From Mycolicibacterium rufum (lineage in GTDB: Bacteria; Actinomycetota; Actinomycetes; Mycobacteriales; Mycobacteriaceae), in NCBI RefSeq assembly GCF_022374875.2, contig NZ_CP092427.2:4278001-4342000 (forward strand): a stretch of DNA of 64,000 nt. The letters are read 5' to 3'. The notes under the pieces were generated by a model, which saw only the letters and a list, made by a program, of their open reading frames with translations, made no database searches and was not told the origin of the DNA. Made by a program: the position numbers and the translations under genes. The first letter of the stretch is position 1. The number at the start of each line of letters is the position of its first letter. This document shows positions 32,462-42,601 of this stretch, in pieces.

Positions 32462-34448
32462 CACCCTCGCGGAGTCGACGAGCCCGTATCTGCGCCAGCA
32501 CGCCGACAACCCGGTGCACTGGCAGCAGTGGACCCCCGAGGCGTTGGCCGAGGCCGCCGAGCGCGACGTCCCCATCCTGCTGTCCATCGGCTACGCCGCC
32601 TGTCACTGGTGCCACGTGATGGCCCACGAGTCGTTCGCCGACCCGGACGTCGCCGCGGCCGCCAACGCGCACTTCGTGTGCATCAAGGTCGACCGGGAGG
32701 AGCGTCCGGACCTCGACGCCGTCTACATGAACGCGACGGTCGCGCTGACCGGACAGGGCGGCTGGCCGATGACCTGCTTTCTGACGCCCGACGGCCGGCC
32801 GTTCTTCTGCGGCACCTACTACCCGAAACCGACCTTCCTGCAACTGCTCTCGGCGGTGGAGGAGACCTGGCGGACCCGGCGCGCCGAGGTCGAGCAGACG
32901 TCGGACCACATCGCCGGCGAGCTGCGCGCGATGGCCACCGCGCTGCCCTCTGACGGACCCGAGGTGAGCGCGAGCCTGTGCGACGCGGCGGTCGAGGCGG
33001 TGCTGGCCGACGAGGACACGGCGCACGGCGGCTTCGGAACCGCGCCGAAGTTCCCGCCCTCGGCCCTGCTGGAGGCCCTCCTACGGCACCACGAACGCAC
33101 CGGTGCGCCGGCGCCGGTGGCGACCGTGGCGCGCGCCTGCGAGGCGATGGCGCGCGGCGGTCTTTACGATCAGCTTGCCGGCGGCTTCGCCCGCTACAGC
33201 ACCGACGCCGCGTGGGTGGTGCCGCACTTCGAGAAGATGCTCTACGACAACGCCCAGCTGCTGCGGGTGTACGCGCACTGGTCCCGGTTGTCGTCGAATG
33301 CGCTGGCGCGCAAGGTGACTCGGGAGACTGCCCGGTTCCTCCTCGACGAGCTGCGCCGCGACGGGATGTTCGTCTCGTCGCTGGACGCCGATGCCGCGGG
33401 CCACGAGGGGCTGACGTACGTGTGGACCCCGGATCAGCTGCGCGCCACCCTCGGCGACGACGACGGCCGCTGGGCCGCTGCGGTTTTCGGCGTCACCGAT
33501 GCCGGTACGTTCGAGGCGGGCACATCGGTGCTGCAGCTGCGGGCCGATCCCGAGGACGCCGCGCGCTACGAGAACGTCCGTACCGTGCTGCGCGCGGCGC
33601 GATCCACCCGCCCGCAGCCGGGCCGCGACGACAAGATCGTCACCGCGTGGAACGGACTCGCGATCACCGCGCTGTGCGAGGCCGGCGTCGCGCTCGGCGA
33701 CGCCGACATGATCGACGCGGCGTCGCGGTGCGCGACGGCGCTGCTGGAGCTGCACGTCCGCGACGGCCGGCTGCGGCGGGCCAGCCTGGGCGGTGTGGTG
33801 GGTGAATCCGCCGCGATCCTCGACGATCACGCGGCGCTGGCCACCGGCCTGCTGACGCTGCATCAGGTGACCGGCGCACACCGCTGGCTGACCGCGGCGG
33901 GCGACCTGCTCGACATCGCCCTCGACCACTTCGCCGACCCGCAGCGGCCCGGACGCTGGTACGACGTCGCCGACGACGCCGAACAGCTGCTGGTACGCCC
34001 CGCCGACCCCCTCGACGGCGCCACACCGTCGGGGGCGTCCTCGATCGCCGAGTCGCTGCAGCTGGCCGCGCACCTGGCGCCGGCGGACCGCGCGCAGCGC
34101 CACGCCGACGCCGCCGCGGCGACGCTGGCGGCCGCCGCGCCGCTGCTCAAGCGGGTGCCGCGGTCAGCCGGACACTGGCTGGCGGTGGCCGAGGCGGCCG
34201 TCCGCGGGCCGATCCAGATCGCCGTTTCCTGCGCCGACCCGGCGACCTCGGAACTGCTGGCCGCGGCCCGCATGCTCGCGCCCGGCGGCGCGATCGTCGT
34301 CGGCGGGCACCCGGACTCGTCGGAATTGCTGCGCGATCGGCCGCGGGTGCGCGGCGCCGACGCCGCCTACGTGTGCCGCGGACGGGTGTGCGACCTGCCC
34401 GTCGTCACCGGCGCGGATCTCGCTGCCGCCCTGAGGCGCTCCGTGTAG
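32439..34448 (+). CDS. DUF255 thioredoxin-domain protein, YyaL/SSP411 type (Rv1084-like)
   Basis: 669 residues, the usual length for the family. The N-terminal thioredoxin-like domain (about 5-165) has the family signature SPYLRQHADNPVHW and the redox-like motif ACHWCHVM. An (alpha/alpha)6 barrel like glycosyl hydrolases or epimerases follows (FGTAPKFPP, GGFARYSTDAAWVVPHFEKMLYDN split into pieces, and DDKIVTAWNGLAI). The function is unknown. The GTG start overlaps the previous gene. Its position after mca suggests a thiol-related role, by inference only. Confidence 0.82.
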   Translation: MSPAPGRNTLAESTSPYLRQHADNPVHWQQWTPEALAEAAERDVPILLSIGYAACHWCHVMAHESFADPDVAAAANAHFVCIKVDREERPDLDAVYMNATVALTGQGGWPMTCFLTPDGRPFFCGTYYPKPTFLQLLSAVEETWRTRRAEVEQTSDHIAGELRAMATALPSDGPEVSASLCDAAVEAVLADEDTAHGGFGTAPKFPPSALLEALLRHHERTGAPAPVATVARACEAMARGGLYDQLAGGFARYSTDAAWVVPHFEKMLYDNAQLLRVYAHWSRLSSNALARKVTRETARFLLDELRRDGMFVSSLDADAAGHEGLTYVWTPDQLRATLGDDDGRWAAAVFGVTDAGTFEAGTSVLQLRADPEDAARYENVRTVLRAARSTRPQPGRDDKIVTAWNGLAITALCEAGVALGDADMIDAASRCATALLELHVRDGRLRRASLGGVVGESAAILDDHAALATGLLTLHQVTGAHRWLTAAGDLLDIALDHFADPQRPGRWYDVADDAEQLLVRPADPLDGATPSGASSIAESLQLAAHLAPADRAQRHADAAAATLAAAAPLLKRVPRSAGHWLAVAEAAVRGPIQIAVSCADPATSELLAAARMLAPGGAIVVGGHPDSSELLRDRPRVRGADAAYVCRGRVCDLPVVTGADLAAALRRSV

Positions 34449-34458
34449 CCTGCCGCAC

Positions 34459-34830
34459 ATGAGCTTCGAGCCCGACGTCCTGCAAGGTTTCGTCCAGCGC
34501 TACCTCGACACGGTCGCCACCGGCACCGCCGACGACGTCGCCGCGCTCTACACCGAGGACGCCACGCTGGAGGATCCGGTCGGTGGCGGCGAAGTGCACA
34601 TCGGACGCCACGCCATCGCCGGCTTCTACAAGGGCATGGAAGGCGACCACGAGATCACCACCGAACTGTTGACGTTCCGTGCGGGCGGGCACGAGGCCGC
34701 GTTCGTGTTCGCGATCACCGTCGGCGGGGCGATGCGCATCGAACCGATCGAGGTGATGACGTTCGACGGCGACGGCAGGATCACGTCGATGAAGGCCTAC
34801 TGGGGCCCGCAGAACATCACTCCGCTGTAG
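34459..34830 (+). CDS. Ketosteroid isomerase-like (SnoaL/NTF2-fold) protein
   Basis: 123 residues, the length of bacterial 3-oxo-delta5-steroid isomerase. Two of the three KSI active-site residues are in place: Tyr15 (VQRYLDTV) and Asp39 in the near-invariant EDPVG context. The third, Asp99 of KSI, is Glu98 here (EPIEVMTF). So it is closer to true KSI than to generic SnoaL proteins, though activity is unproven. A -10 box TAGCCT (34446-34451) is seven bases from the ATG, predicting its own leaderless transcript. A 3beta-HSD gene, whose product would need such an isomerase, lies 23 kb away. Confidence 0.72.
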   Translation: MSFEPDVLQGFVQRYLDTVATGTADDVAALYTEDATLEDPVGGGEVHIGRHAIAGFYKGMEGDHEITTELLTFRAGGHEAAFVFAITVGGAMRIEPIEVMTFDGDGRITSMKAYWGPQNITPL

Positions 34831-34844
34831 GGCTCTGCTTCTCC

Positions 34845-34943
34845 CGCGAGCGTGCGTGCCTGCGGCGGCCGCGACGCGCCGCGCGAGCGTGCGTGATCTC
34901 CTGCGAATCCGCGGCGTGTTGCCTGCAGACACGCACAGTCGCG
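34845..34943. repeat. Composite palindromic repeat, GCGAGCGTGCGTG family
   Basis: CGCGAGCGTGCGTG occurs twice directly (34845-34858 and 34882-34895). An inverted copy, CACGCACAGTCGCG (34930-34943), matches at 12 of 14 positions. The first copy extended (GCGTGCCTGC) pairs with GCAGACACGC. The block fills the 140-base gap between the KSI-like gene and the convergent hemolysin III gene. Confidence 0.6.
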
Positions 34944-34970
34944 GACGACGGGTTGCTCCGCAGGGGGGCG

Positions 34971-35708
34971 TCAGCCGGAGAAGACGGCGAACCACATCGC
35001 GATGTAGTGGCAGATCGCCGCGACGGCCGTGCACGCGTGGAAGAACTCATGATGGCCGAACGTCGCCGGCCACGGATTCGGCCACTTCAGCGCGTACAGC
35101 ACCCCGCCGATGGAGTACAGCGCCCCGCCGACGATCAGCAGCACCACCGCGGCCACGCCCGCGCCGTGCAGGATCGGCCCGATGAACCAGGCCGCGACCC
35201 AGCCCAGCAGGATGTAGAGCGGCGTCCCCACCCACCGCGGCGCCGACGGCCAGAACATCTTGAGCAGCACCCCGGCCAGCGCGCCGCTCCACACGATCCA
35301 CAGCAGCACCTCCCCGCTGCGTTCCGGCAGCGCGAGCACCGCGAACGGCGTGTAGCTGCCGGCGATGAACACGAAGATCATCGAGTGGTCGGCGCGCTTC
35401 ATCCACTTGCGCGCCGTGGGCGACGTCCAGTTCACCCGGTGGTAGACGGCGCTGACGGTGAACATCGCCACGATGGTCAGCGTGTAGATCAGCGTCGCGA
35501 TTCCCGCCCGCGTCGACTGCACCGACCACGACACCGCCACCAGCGTGGCGCCGCAGATCACCGCCACCGCCGCGGAGTACACGTGGATCCACCCCCGCAG
35601 CCGCGGCTTACCCAGGAACTGGGCGACGCCGTCGGCGACGGCCTCGGGCAGGTCCTCGGCTCCCCGCGATTCGTCCTCGGTGTCCCGGGGATCGACAGAC
35701 GTGGGCAT
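34971..35708 (-). CDS. Hemolysin III family membrane protein (Rv1085c-like)
   Basis: A 245-residue seven-helix membrane protein of the HlyIII/adiponectin-receptor superfamily. Metal-site motifs are SAVYHRVNW (helix 2), [15 protein letters not shown] (helix 3) and the C-terminal [17 protein letters not shown] with paired His. In the wider superfamily these bind zinc and act as hydrolases; the haemolysin role is not proved for mycobacteria. The start is ATG 35708 after GGAGGTGAG. It is divergent from the Z-prenyl synthase gene. Confidence 0.85.
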   Translation of the reverse strand: MPTSVDPRDTEDESRGAEDLPEAVADGVAQFLGKPRLRGWIHVYSAAVAVICGATLVAVSWSVQSTRAGIATLIYTLTIVAMFTVSAVYHRVNWTSPTARKWMKRADHSMIFVFIAGSYTPFAVLALPERSGEVLLWIVWSGALAGVLLKMFWPSAPRWVGTPLYILLGWVAAWFIGPILHGAGVAAVVLLIVGGALYSIGGVLYALKWPNPWPATFGHHEFFHACTAVAAICHYIAMWFAVFSG

Positions 35709-35763
35709 CTCACCTCCGCTGACTGGCTTGGGGTTTCCGTGCGCCACAGTAGTCTGGATCCTC

Positions 35764-36561
35764 GTGGACCTCATTCCGCGGCGGCTCAAGGAACCGGCCT
35801 ACCGGCTCTACGAGATGCGGCTGCGTCAGGGGCTCTCCCGGCAGAAATCCGAACTCCCGCGTCACATCGCGGTGCTCTGCGACGGCAACCGCCGCTGGGC
35901 GCGTGAACTCGGTCACGACGACGTCGCCTACGGCTACCGGGCCGGTGCCGAGAAGATCGCCGAGATGCTGCGCTGGTGCGCCGACGCGGGCATCGAGATG
36001 GCGACGGTCTACCTGCTGTCCACCGAGAACCTGCAGCGCGACGCCGACGAGTTGGCCTCGCTGATCGAGATCATCACCGATGTCGTCGAGGAGATCTGCG
36101 CGCCCGCCAACCAGTGGAGCGTGCGCACCGTCGGCGACCTCGAGCTGATCGGCGAGGTACCGGCCCGCCGGCTGCGCGAGGCGGTGGAGTCCACGAACAG
36201 GACGGCCACTACCGGGTCTTTCCATGTCAACGTCGCCGTCGGCTACGGCGGCCGCCAGGAGATCGTCGACGCCGTGCGCGCGCTGCTGAGCAAGGAACTG
36301 GCCAACGGCGCCACCGCCGAGCAGCTGATCGACGCTGTGACGGCGGAGGGGATCTCGGAGAACCTGTACACCTCCGGCCAGCCCGATCCGGATCTGGTGA
36401 TCCGCACCTCCGGCGAGCAGCGGCTCTCGGGTTTCCTGCTGTGGCAGAGCGCCTACTCGGAGATGTGGTTCACCGAGGCGTACTGGCCGGAGTTCCGGCG
36501 CGTCGACTTCCTGCGCGCCCTGCGCGACTACAGCGCGCGGCATCGGCGCTACGGGCGGTAG
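35764..36561 (+). CDS. Short-chain Z-isoprenyl diphosphate synthase (Rv1086-like)
   Basis: A 265-residue cis-prenyltransferase of the UppS family. CDGNRRWAR holds the catalytic Asp for the allylic diphosphate, followed by [13 protein letters not shown]. The C-terminal [21 protein letters not shown] binds IPP and Mg. M. tuberculosis Rv1086 is a Z,E-farnesyl diphosphate synthase that primes decaprenyl phosphate synthesis for the cell wall, and position and sequence agree with that role. GTG start 35764, with TAGTCT eight bases upstream. Confidence 0.87.
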   Translation: MDLIPRRLKEPAYRLYEMRLRQGLSRQKSELPRHIAVLCDGNRRWARELGHDDVAYGYRAGAEKIAEMLRWCADAGIEMATVYLLSTENLQRDADELASLIEIITDVVEEICAPANQWSVRTVGDLELIGEVPARRLREAVESTNRTATTGSFHVNVAVGYGGRQEIVDAVRALLSKELANGATAEQLIDAVTAEGISENLYTSGQPDPDLVIRTSGEQRLSGFLLWQSAYSEMWFTEAYWPEFRRVDFLRALRDYSARHRRYGR

Positions 36562-36574
36562 AGGACCACCCGTC

Positions 36575-37924
36575 GTGATCGGCCTGTCCGCTCTGGTGTT
36601 CGCGCTGAGCTGGTGGCTGGGGCTGTATCTGCTGGCCCGCGATCCGCGCAAACCCGTGCTCGTGCTGGCCGCGGTCGGGTTGACCAGCTTTGCCGCCGTG
36701 GTGGCGCTCGACGCCGTCCGCACCTCCGGCGGCGTCGACGCACTCGGGCGCGTCGAGGTGTACCTGGTCGCCGTACCCGGCATCGCGTGGTTCGCGGTGC
36801 TGCTCGAGCTGTCCCGGCCGCGGGACTCGTGGCGCAGCCGCGCCGGGGAGATGGCGCTGGTGGCCGGCGTCGCCCTCGTCGCGTTCGGCGGCGCCGCGCT
36901 GGCCGGCGACGTCACGGGCCCGCTGCGGCTCGGGCACTGGGTGCTGTTCGCCGCGGTGTCGGTGCCCGCGCTGGGCGCGATGGTGCACGCGATCCTGCGC
37001 CGTAATCAGCCGCGCCCGGTGGTCGGGTTCATCGTCGTCGCGACGCTGTTCTTCGCGCTGGGCAACGCGATCCTGGTGATTCCGCTGGGCCTGGTCCCGA
37101 GCTGGTTGGCATTGGCGTCCACCGGTTTCGACGTCGCGCTGCTCGGCCTCGCCGTCGCGATGGGTGACGCGTTCGACGAGGGGCAGGCGCTGCGCAACGA
37201 CATGCTGCGCTCGTTCATCGCGACGTCGGTGGTGGCCCTGCTGTTCGGCGGGCAGGTACTGATCGGGCTGTCGGTCGCCGGGCCGAGCACCACGCTGGCG
37301 GTGCTGCTGTTCACCAGCCTGGCCGTGGCGATCGCGGTCAACGTGCTGGCCGATCCGCTGGCCGGGCTGCTCGACCGGCTGGCGTTCTTTCGCTCACCGA
37401 ACCTGCGGGCCGAGCGGGCCGCGTTGCGCAGCACCGAGGCCGCGCTGCCGCTGCGCGCGGCCGGCCCGCTCGACGGAATGGACGACGACACCTTCGTGCG
37501 GGTCACCCGCCGCGCGCTGGGTCACTACGGAGATCTGTCCAAGCTCGTGGCCAGCCCGCTGACGGCGCTACCCGTCATCGACGACCGGCTGGCGCGGCGC
37601 GGCGCGCCCGATCAGCCGCTGGAGCGGGCGAACGAACTGCGGGCACTGCTCGCCGAGCGGATCGCGGCGCTCAAGCCCCGCGACGGCGGCGACTTCGGCA
37701 CCACCGAGCAGTGGCGGCACTACAACGCGCTGTACTTCCCGTACGTCGTCGGCGTCCGGGCCTACGCCCAGAACGCCACGGCTGCCGGCCTGGACCCGGT
37801 GGCCCGGCAGGCGTGGCAGTGGCTGGTCACCGAGGTGCCGCAGCGCTCGCTGCACAACTGGCAGAACGCCGCTGCGCGGGTCATCGCCACCGACCTGAAG
37901 AGCAGCCTGGTCGACGCCCGCTGA
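36575..37924 (+). CDS. Multi-pass membrane protein with soluble C-terminus, unknown
   Basis: 449 residues, not recognised. Residues 1-270 hold about eight hydrophobic helices, in a layout like the membrane sensor halves of some bacterial signalling proteins. The helix pair VVALLFGGQVLIGLSVAG and LAVAIAVNVLADPLAGLLDRL ends the membrane part. The C-terminal 170 residues are soluble and helical (TRRALGHYGDLSKLVASPLTALP, then EQWRHYNALYFPYVVG as separate stretches). No kinase or DNA-binding motif is seen. GTG start 13 bases after the prenyl synthase stop, so an operon is likely. Confidence 0.6.
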   Translation: MIGLSALVFALSWWLGLYLLARDPRKPVLVLAAVGLTSFAAVVALDAVRTSGGVDALGRVEVYLVAVPGIAWFAVLLELSRPRDSWRSRAGEMALVAGVALVAFGGAALAGDVTGPLRLGHWVLFAAVSVPALGAMVHAILRRNQPRPVVGFIVVATLFFALGNAILVIPLGLVPSWLALASTGFDVALLGLAVAMGDAFDEGQALRNDMLRSFIATSVVALLFGGQVLIGLSVAGPSTTLAVLLFTSLAVAIAVNVLADPLAGLLDRLAFFRSPNLRAERAALRSTEAALPLRAAGPLDGMDDDTFVRVTRRALGHYGDLSKLVASPLTALPVIDDRLARRGAPDQPLERANELRALLAERIAALKPRDGGDFGTTEQWRHYNALYFPYVVGVRAYAQNATAAGLDPVARQAWQWLVTEVPQRSLHNWQNAAARVIATDLKSSLVDAR

Positions 37925-38001
37925 CCCGCTGACCTGCGGTTGGCAGCAGTTGGCAGTATCCGGTGTCGATCTGGCAGCGGGATCTGAGCACCTTCGGTGT
38001 C

Positions 38002-38415
38002 ATGACCGCCATCACCCACCGGCCCGCCGGGGTCACCCACCCGGAGGACCACCTGCTGCGCGTCGCGCTGCGTGCCGACGCCACGCTGTGCGCCGGCCTC
38101 GGACTGTTCGTCGCGATGGCCGCCGACCCGCTGGCCCGCCTGGTGGGCCTGACCGCCACCGCCGCCTGGATCGGCGGGGCCGCACTCGTCGCCTACGGCG
38201 CGACGCTCTACAGCGCCGCGCGGCTGGCCGGTATCCGCCGCGTCGGGCTCGCGGTGCTCGCCGGCAACGCGGGCTTCACCGCCGCGGTGGTGACCGTGCT
38301 GGCGACGGGCGTCCTGCACCTGACCTCCGCCGGCGTCGCCGCCGCGGTGGCGTTCACCGCGGCCACCGTCGCCCTGTCCTGGCTCCAGTACCTCGGGGTG
38401 CGCCGTTTGGCGTGA
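38002..38415 (+). CDS. Four-helix membrane protein, tandem paralogue 1
   Basis: 137 residues with four transmembrane helices. I chose ATG 38002, not the in-frame GTG at 37963, because the resulting N-terminus lines up with the next gene: MTAITHR...LLRVALRADATLCAGLGLF here against MTTAISS...LLRFAMRADAVLSGLTGIA there. The last helix ends in LQYLGVRRLA, matching LQYQGVRRMG of the paralogue. The function is unknown. Confidence 0.6.
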   Translation: MTAITHRPAGVTHPEDHLLRVALRADATLCAGLGLFVAMAADPLARLVGLTATAAWIGGAALVAYGATLYSAARLAGIRRVGLAVLAGNAGFTAAVVTVLATGVLHLTSAGVAAAVAFTAATVALSWLQYLGVRRLA

Positions 38416-38512
38416 CCCCCGCATGAGCCGGTCCGGAGTCGCCGTCGGAAGAGGTTACGGCGTCGACTCCGGCACCGGTCAGTCCGCATGTCCCCTCCAG
38501 AAAGGAACCGTC

Positions 38513-38932
38513 ATGACCACCGCGATCTCCTCCCGCCTGAGCAGCTCGACCGACTCCCTGCTGCGCTTCGCGATGCGCGCAGACGCCGTGCTCAGCGGTT
38601 TGACCGGCATCGCGATGCTGCTCTTCGCGCCGCGGATCGCCGAGATGTCGGGCACCACGGCAAGATTCGAGTACGCGACCGGTGCGTTCTTCGTGGTGTT
38701 CTCGACCGCGGTGCTCGTGCTCGCGTCGCGCCCGGCGATCCGCACGTCGGGTCTGGCGCTGGCCGTGGGCAACCTGCTGTTCAGCGTCGCCACCGTGGTG
38801 CTGGTGCTGGCCGACGTGTTCCCGCTGACGACGACCGGTGTGGTGCTGATCCTCGGCACCGGGGTCTACACCCTGGTGATGGCCGAGCTGCAGTACCAGG
38901 GCGTGCGGCGGATGGGCCGGCCCGTTCAGTAG
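38513..38932 (+). CDS. Four-helix membrane protein, tandem paralogue 2
   Basis: 139 residues, four predicted membrane helices, paralogous to the preceding gene along its whole length. The ATG at 38513 has a good AGAAAGGA eight bases upstream; the frame is open 30 codons further upstream but without a site. The shared ends (LLRFAMRADAV near the start and ELQYQGVRRMG near the end) are the best conserved parts. Tandem duplication is clear; the function is not. Confidence 0.68.
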   Translation: MTTAISSRLSSSTDSLLRFAMRADAVLSGLTGIAMLLFAPRIAEMSGTTARFEYATGAFFVVFSTAVLVLASRPAIRTSGLALAVGNLLFSVATVVLVLADVFPLTTTGVVLILGTGVYTLVMAELQYQGVRRMGRPVQ

Positions 38933-38977
38933 CGGGGTACTGAAGACACCGGAGGCGCCGGCGCTCACGCTCCAGAC

Positions 38978-40426
38978 ATGGATGACAACTGTGATGTCTG
39001 CATCGTGGGCGCCGGTCTTGCCGGCCTCAACGCCTTGTTCGTGGCGAGCCGGTACCTCACCCGCGACCAGAAGGTGATCCTGGTGGATCGCCGACCCCGG
39101 GTGGGCGGGATGTGGGTCGACACGTATCCCTACGTCCGTCTACACCAGCCCCATCCGATGTTCACCGCGGGCAACATCGCCTGGACGCTGAACCGAGATC
39201 GCTCTTACCTGGCCGACAAGGGCGAGGTGCTCGATCACTTCACGCATTGCCTGGCCGAGATCACGACGCGCATCACCCTGGACGAGCGCTACGGCTGGAC
39301 GCTGGAATCCGACGAGGAGACGGCCGACGGCGTGCACGTCACGTGCCGCGACGCGTCCGGCGACGTCCGCGTCATCAGGACCGGACGGCTGATCAAGGCC
39401 TACGGTTTTCGGGTCATGCCCAACGATCCCCTCGAGCTCAGCAGCACCCGGGTCCATTCGGTGTCGCCCGATCACTGCGATGTGCGCGACGGCGAGATGA
39501 GCCGTAGCGACGCCCCGGTGTGGGTGATCGGTGGCGGCAAGACCGCCATGGACACCGCGCACGCGGTGATCACGCGCTACCCCGGTCGCGAGGTGAACCT
39601 GCTCGCCGGCTCCGGCACGATGTTCACCAGCCGGGACCACTTCTTCCCCGACGGCGCTCAGCGGTGGTGGGGTGGAACGTCGTTGAGCAGTTGGGCCGCC
39701 GAGGTGTGCCGTCGCTTCGACGGGACCAACGAGGAAGAGATGGCACGGTGGTTCCTCGGCTACCACAGCATCTCGCTGACCCCGCGGACGCGGCACCTGA
39801 TGCTCGGGGTGCTGAGCGAAGCCGAGCGGAAGACCATTGCAGGCGGACTGAACGACGTGGTGATGGACCACCTCGTCGACGTCGTCGACCGCGCCGGCTC
39901 GACCGACCTCGTGTTGCGCAGCGGCGCGACGACATCGGTGCAGGCGGGCAGCTGGATCGTCAACTGCACCGGCTACCTCACCAAGGGCGACCATCCCTAC
40001 GAGCCGTACATGTCCGCCGGCGGCGCCACCGTCTCCGTCCAGACACGTTCTGCCACATTGCACTTCTCGTCGTACAGCGCGTACTTCCTGACCCACCTGA
40101 TGTTCCTGGGCAAACTACGCGACGTCCCGCTCTACGAGTTGGACCTGCAGGCCCTGTGGCGCGAGTCGAAGCAGGCGCTGCCGTTCGCGATGTTCGCCCT
40201 GGCGCAGTACAACCTCGGACTGATCGCCGACGCGGTGCCCGGCAAGGTGTTCGCCGAGTGCGGCCTGGACTTCAACCGCTGGTACCCGTGGCATCGTCGG
40301 ATGGCCGGGACCGTTCGGTTCATGGCGACGCACCGCCGCGAGCGTGCCCATCTGCGCAGGTCGCTGGACACCGTGGGCGAGCGGTTCGGGGTGCGGTGCG
40401 GACCGCTACAGCTTGCGCAGGCGTAG
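38978..40426 (+). CDS. FAD-dependent monooxygenase-like flavoprotein
   Basis: 482 residues with two dinucleotide-binding motifs. FAD binds at [13 protein letters not shown] (about 8-20), and NAD(P) at [13 protein letters not shown] (about 183-195). This is the architecture of flavin-containing monooxygenases, and [17 protein letters not shown] corresponds to their GG-x-W segment after the FAD strand. The substrate is unknown. ATG 38978 lacks a clear ribosome site. Its 3' end overlaps the convergent coaA gene by 21 bases. Confidence 0.72.
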   Translation: MDDNCDVCIVGAGLAGLNALFVASRYLTRDQKVILVDRRPRVGGMWVDTYPYVRLHQPHPMFTAGNIAWTLNRDRSYLADKGEVLDHFTHCLAEITTRITLDERYGWTLESDEETADGVHVTCRDASGDVRVIRTGRLIKAYGFRVMPNDPLELSSTRVHSVSPDHCDVRDGEMSRSDAPVWVIGGGKTAMDTAHAVITRYPGREVNLLAGSGTMFTSRDHFFPDGAQRWWGGTSLSSWAAEVCRRFDGTNEEEMARWFLGYHSISLTPRTRHLMLGVLSEAERKTIAGGLNDVVMDHLVDVVDRAGSTDLVLRSGATTSVQAGSWIVNCTGYLTKGDHPYEPYMSAGGATVSVQTRSATLHFSSYSAYFLTHLMFLGKLRDVPLYELDLQALWRESKQALPFAMFALAQYNLGLIADAVPGKVFAECGLDFNRWYPWHRRMAGTVRFMATHRRERAHLRRSLDTVGERFGVRCGPLQLAQA

Positions 40427-41344
40427 CCGGTTGATCGAGTGGTCGGCGTCCTTGCGCAGCACCAGCGTGGCCCGTGGCCGGGTCGGCAGGATGTTCTCGA
40501 TCAGGTTCGGCCGGTTGATGGAATGCCAGATGTCGCGGGCGGCGAACACCGCCTGCTCATCGGTCAGCGTGGAGTAGTGGTGGAAGTGCGATGCCGGGTC
40601 GGCGAAGGCGCCGGCCCGCATCGACAGGAACCGGGAGATGTACCACTCCTCGATGTCCTCGATGCGGGCGTCGACGTACACCGAGAAGTCGAACAGGTCG
40701 GAGACCATCAGCGCCGGCCCGGTCTGCAAGACGTTCAGTCCCTCGAGGATGAGGATGTCGGGGTGCGCGATGATCTGCTTCTCCGTCGGCACGATGTCGT
40801 AGAGCAGATGCGAGTACACCGGCGCGCACGCCGCGTCGGCGCCCGACTTGACCGCGGTGACGAAGCGCATCAGCGCCCTACGGTCATAGCTCTCCGGAAA
40901 ACCCTTGCGGTGCATCAGGTTCCGTCGTGACAGCTCGGCATTGGGGTAGAGGAAGCCGTCGGTGGTGACCAGGTCCACCCGGGGGTGGTGTTCCCAGCGC
41001 GCCAGCAGAGCCTGCAGCACGCGCGCGGTGGTCGACTTGCCGACGGCCACGCTGCCGGCCACCCCGATGACGAACGGCACCGGCCGGTCCGGGTTCTGTT
41101 GGGGCTCGCCGAGGAAGTCCGCGGTGGTGGCGAACAGCGCCTGCCGGGCGGCCACCTGCAGATGGATCAACCGCGCCAACGGGAGGTAGACCTCTTCGAC
41201 CTCGAGGAGGTCGATCTTCTCGCCGAGGCCGCGCAGCCGGACCAGCTCGTCCTCGGTCAGCTTCAGCGGCGTCGACATCCGCAGTGCCTGCCACTGACTC
41301 CGGTCGAACTCCACGTAGGGGCTGGGTTCGCTCAGCCGCGCCAT
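40406..41344 (-). CDS. coaA: Pantothenate kinase type I
   Basis: A 312-residue P-loop kinase that phosphorylates pantothenate, the first committed step of coenzyme A synthesis. The Walker A motif is [28 protein letters not shown] holds the catalytic Asp, and [12 protein letters not shown] and the C-terminal [17 protein letters not shown] end are typical. It is intact and of normal length. The minus-strand frame stays open for kilobases upstream, across genes on the other strand, but the protein starts at ATG 41344. Matches Rv1092c. Confidence 0.93.
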   Translation of the reverse strand: MARLSEPSPYVEFDRSQWQALRMSTPLKLTEDELVRLRGLGEKIDLLEVEEVYLPLARLIHLQVAARQALFATTADFLGEPQQNPDRPVPFVIGVAGSVAVGKSTTARVLQALLARWEHHPRVDLVTTDGFLYPNAELSRRNLMHRKGFPESYDRRALMRFVTAVKSGADAACAPVYSHLLYDIVPTEKQIIAHPDILILEGLNVLQTGPALMVSDLFDFSVYVDARIEDIEEWYISRFLSMRAGAFADPASHFHHYSTLTDEQAVFAARDIWHSINRPNLIENILPTRPRATLVLRKDADHSINRLRLRKL

Positions 41345-41374
41345 GGCCACAGTCTTGCAGTTAGCGTGGAGGGT

Positions 41375-42583
41375 ATGGACGCCGGTACTGGTTCTGCGCC
41401 CCTGATCCGCGACTACCTGATGCTCGGACTGCGGTTCGACCGCATCGAGGAGGGCTACGTCGACTCGTTCACCGGCGACCCGGCGCTGCGCCGGGCGGTC
41501 GCCGACGAGCCCGCGCCGGATCCCGCCGAGCTGGCCCGCGTTGCGCGCCGATTGCTCGGCGAACTGCCCGCCGGGCTCGACGACGACCGCGCCGCGTTCG
41601 TCGGCGCGCACCTGCGCGCCCTGGAGTGCGCCGCTCGCACGTTCGCCGGTGAGGAGGTCGGCTTCGTCGACGAGGTGGCCGCGTACTTCGACGTCCGGAT
41701 CGCCAAGGGTGACCCCGAGGGTTACCGGGAGGCGCACGCCAAACTCGACGACGCGCTGGGCGGCACGGGCCCGCTCGCCGAACGGCTCGGTGCCCACCGG
41801 GTGGCCGAGCAGATCCCGCCCGCACGCCTCGAGGAGGCCATCCACGCGTTCTCCTCGGCGCTGCGCGACCGCGTGCGCTCGACGTTCCCGCTGCCCGAGC
41901 GCGAGACCATCACCTACGAAGTGGTCACCGACAAGCCGTGGTCGGGGTTCAACTACTACCTCGGCGACTATCGGTCCACCGTCGCCGTCAACGCCGACCT
42001 CAAACAGCAGATGTCCAACCTGCCCCGGCTGGTGGCCCACGAGTCCTACCCGGGCCATCACACCGAGCACTGCCGCAAGGAAGCGGGGCTGGTGGAGGCC
42101 AAGGGGCAGGCCGAGCAGACCCTCTTCCTGGTCAACACGCCGCAGTGCCTGATGGCCGAGGGGCTGGCCGACCTCGCGCTCTACGCCGCGGTCGGACCGG
42201 GCTGGGGGAGCTGGGCCGCCGACATCTACGCCGATCTGGGGCTGCGGTTCGACGGCGGCCGGGCCGAGGCGATCGCCGAGGCGTCGGCCGCGCTCGCCGA
42301 TGTCCGCCAGGACGCCGCGCTGATGCTGCACGACGAGCACCGCGACGTCGACGACGTCGTCGCGTTCCTCAAGCGCTGGCTGCTGGTCGACGACGAACGG
42401 GCCCGGCACATGCTGCGGTTCCTGTCCTCGCCGCTGTGGCGGGCGTACACCAGCACCTACGTCGAGGGGTACCGGCTGCTGCGCGGCTGGCTCGACGCCC
42501 GCCCTGACGGGGTGACGCTCACCGATCGGTTCACGACGCTGCTGGACGAACCGCTGATCCCGTCGTCGTTGCGGGCCGCCTGA
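41375..42583 (+). CDS. DUF885-type metallopeptidase-like protein
   Basis: A 402-residue protein of the DUF885 family. The key segment is [14 protein letters not shown], an HExxPGHH motif expected to bind zinc, with a downstream Glu in [14 protein letters not shown] acting as third ligand, as in M3/M32-like peptidases. No signal sequence is seen, so it would be cytoplasmic. The substrate is unknown. A -10 box TAGCGT (41362-41367) is seven bases from the ATG, predicting a leaderless mRNA. It is divergent from coaA across only 30 bases. Confidence 0.75.
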   Translation: MDAGTGSAPLIRDYLMLGLRFDRIEEGYVDSFTGDPALRRAVADEPAPDPAELARVARRLLGELPAGLDDDRAAFVGAHLRALECAARTFAGEEVGFVDEVAAYFDVRIAKGDPEGYREAHAKLDDALGGTGPLAERLGAHRVAEQIPPARLEEAIHAFSSALRDRVRSTFPLPERETITYEVVTDKPWSGFNYYLGDYRSTVAVNADLKQQMSNLPRLVAHESYPGHHTEHCRKEAGLVEAKGQAEQTLFLVNTPQCLMAEGLADLALYAAVGPGWGSWAADIYADLGLRFDGGRAEAIAEASAALADVRQDAALMLHDEHRDVDDVVAFLKRWLLVDDERARHMLRFLSSPLWRAYTSTYVEGYRLLRGWLDARPDGVTLTDRFTTLLDEPLIPSSLRAA

Positions 42584-42601
42584 GCGCTTAGGCTGGAGGG
42601 C

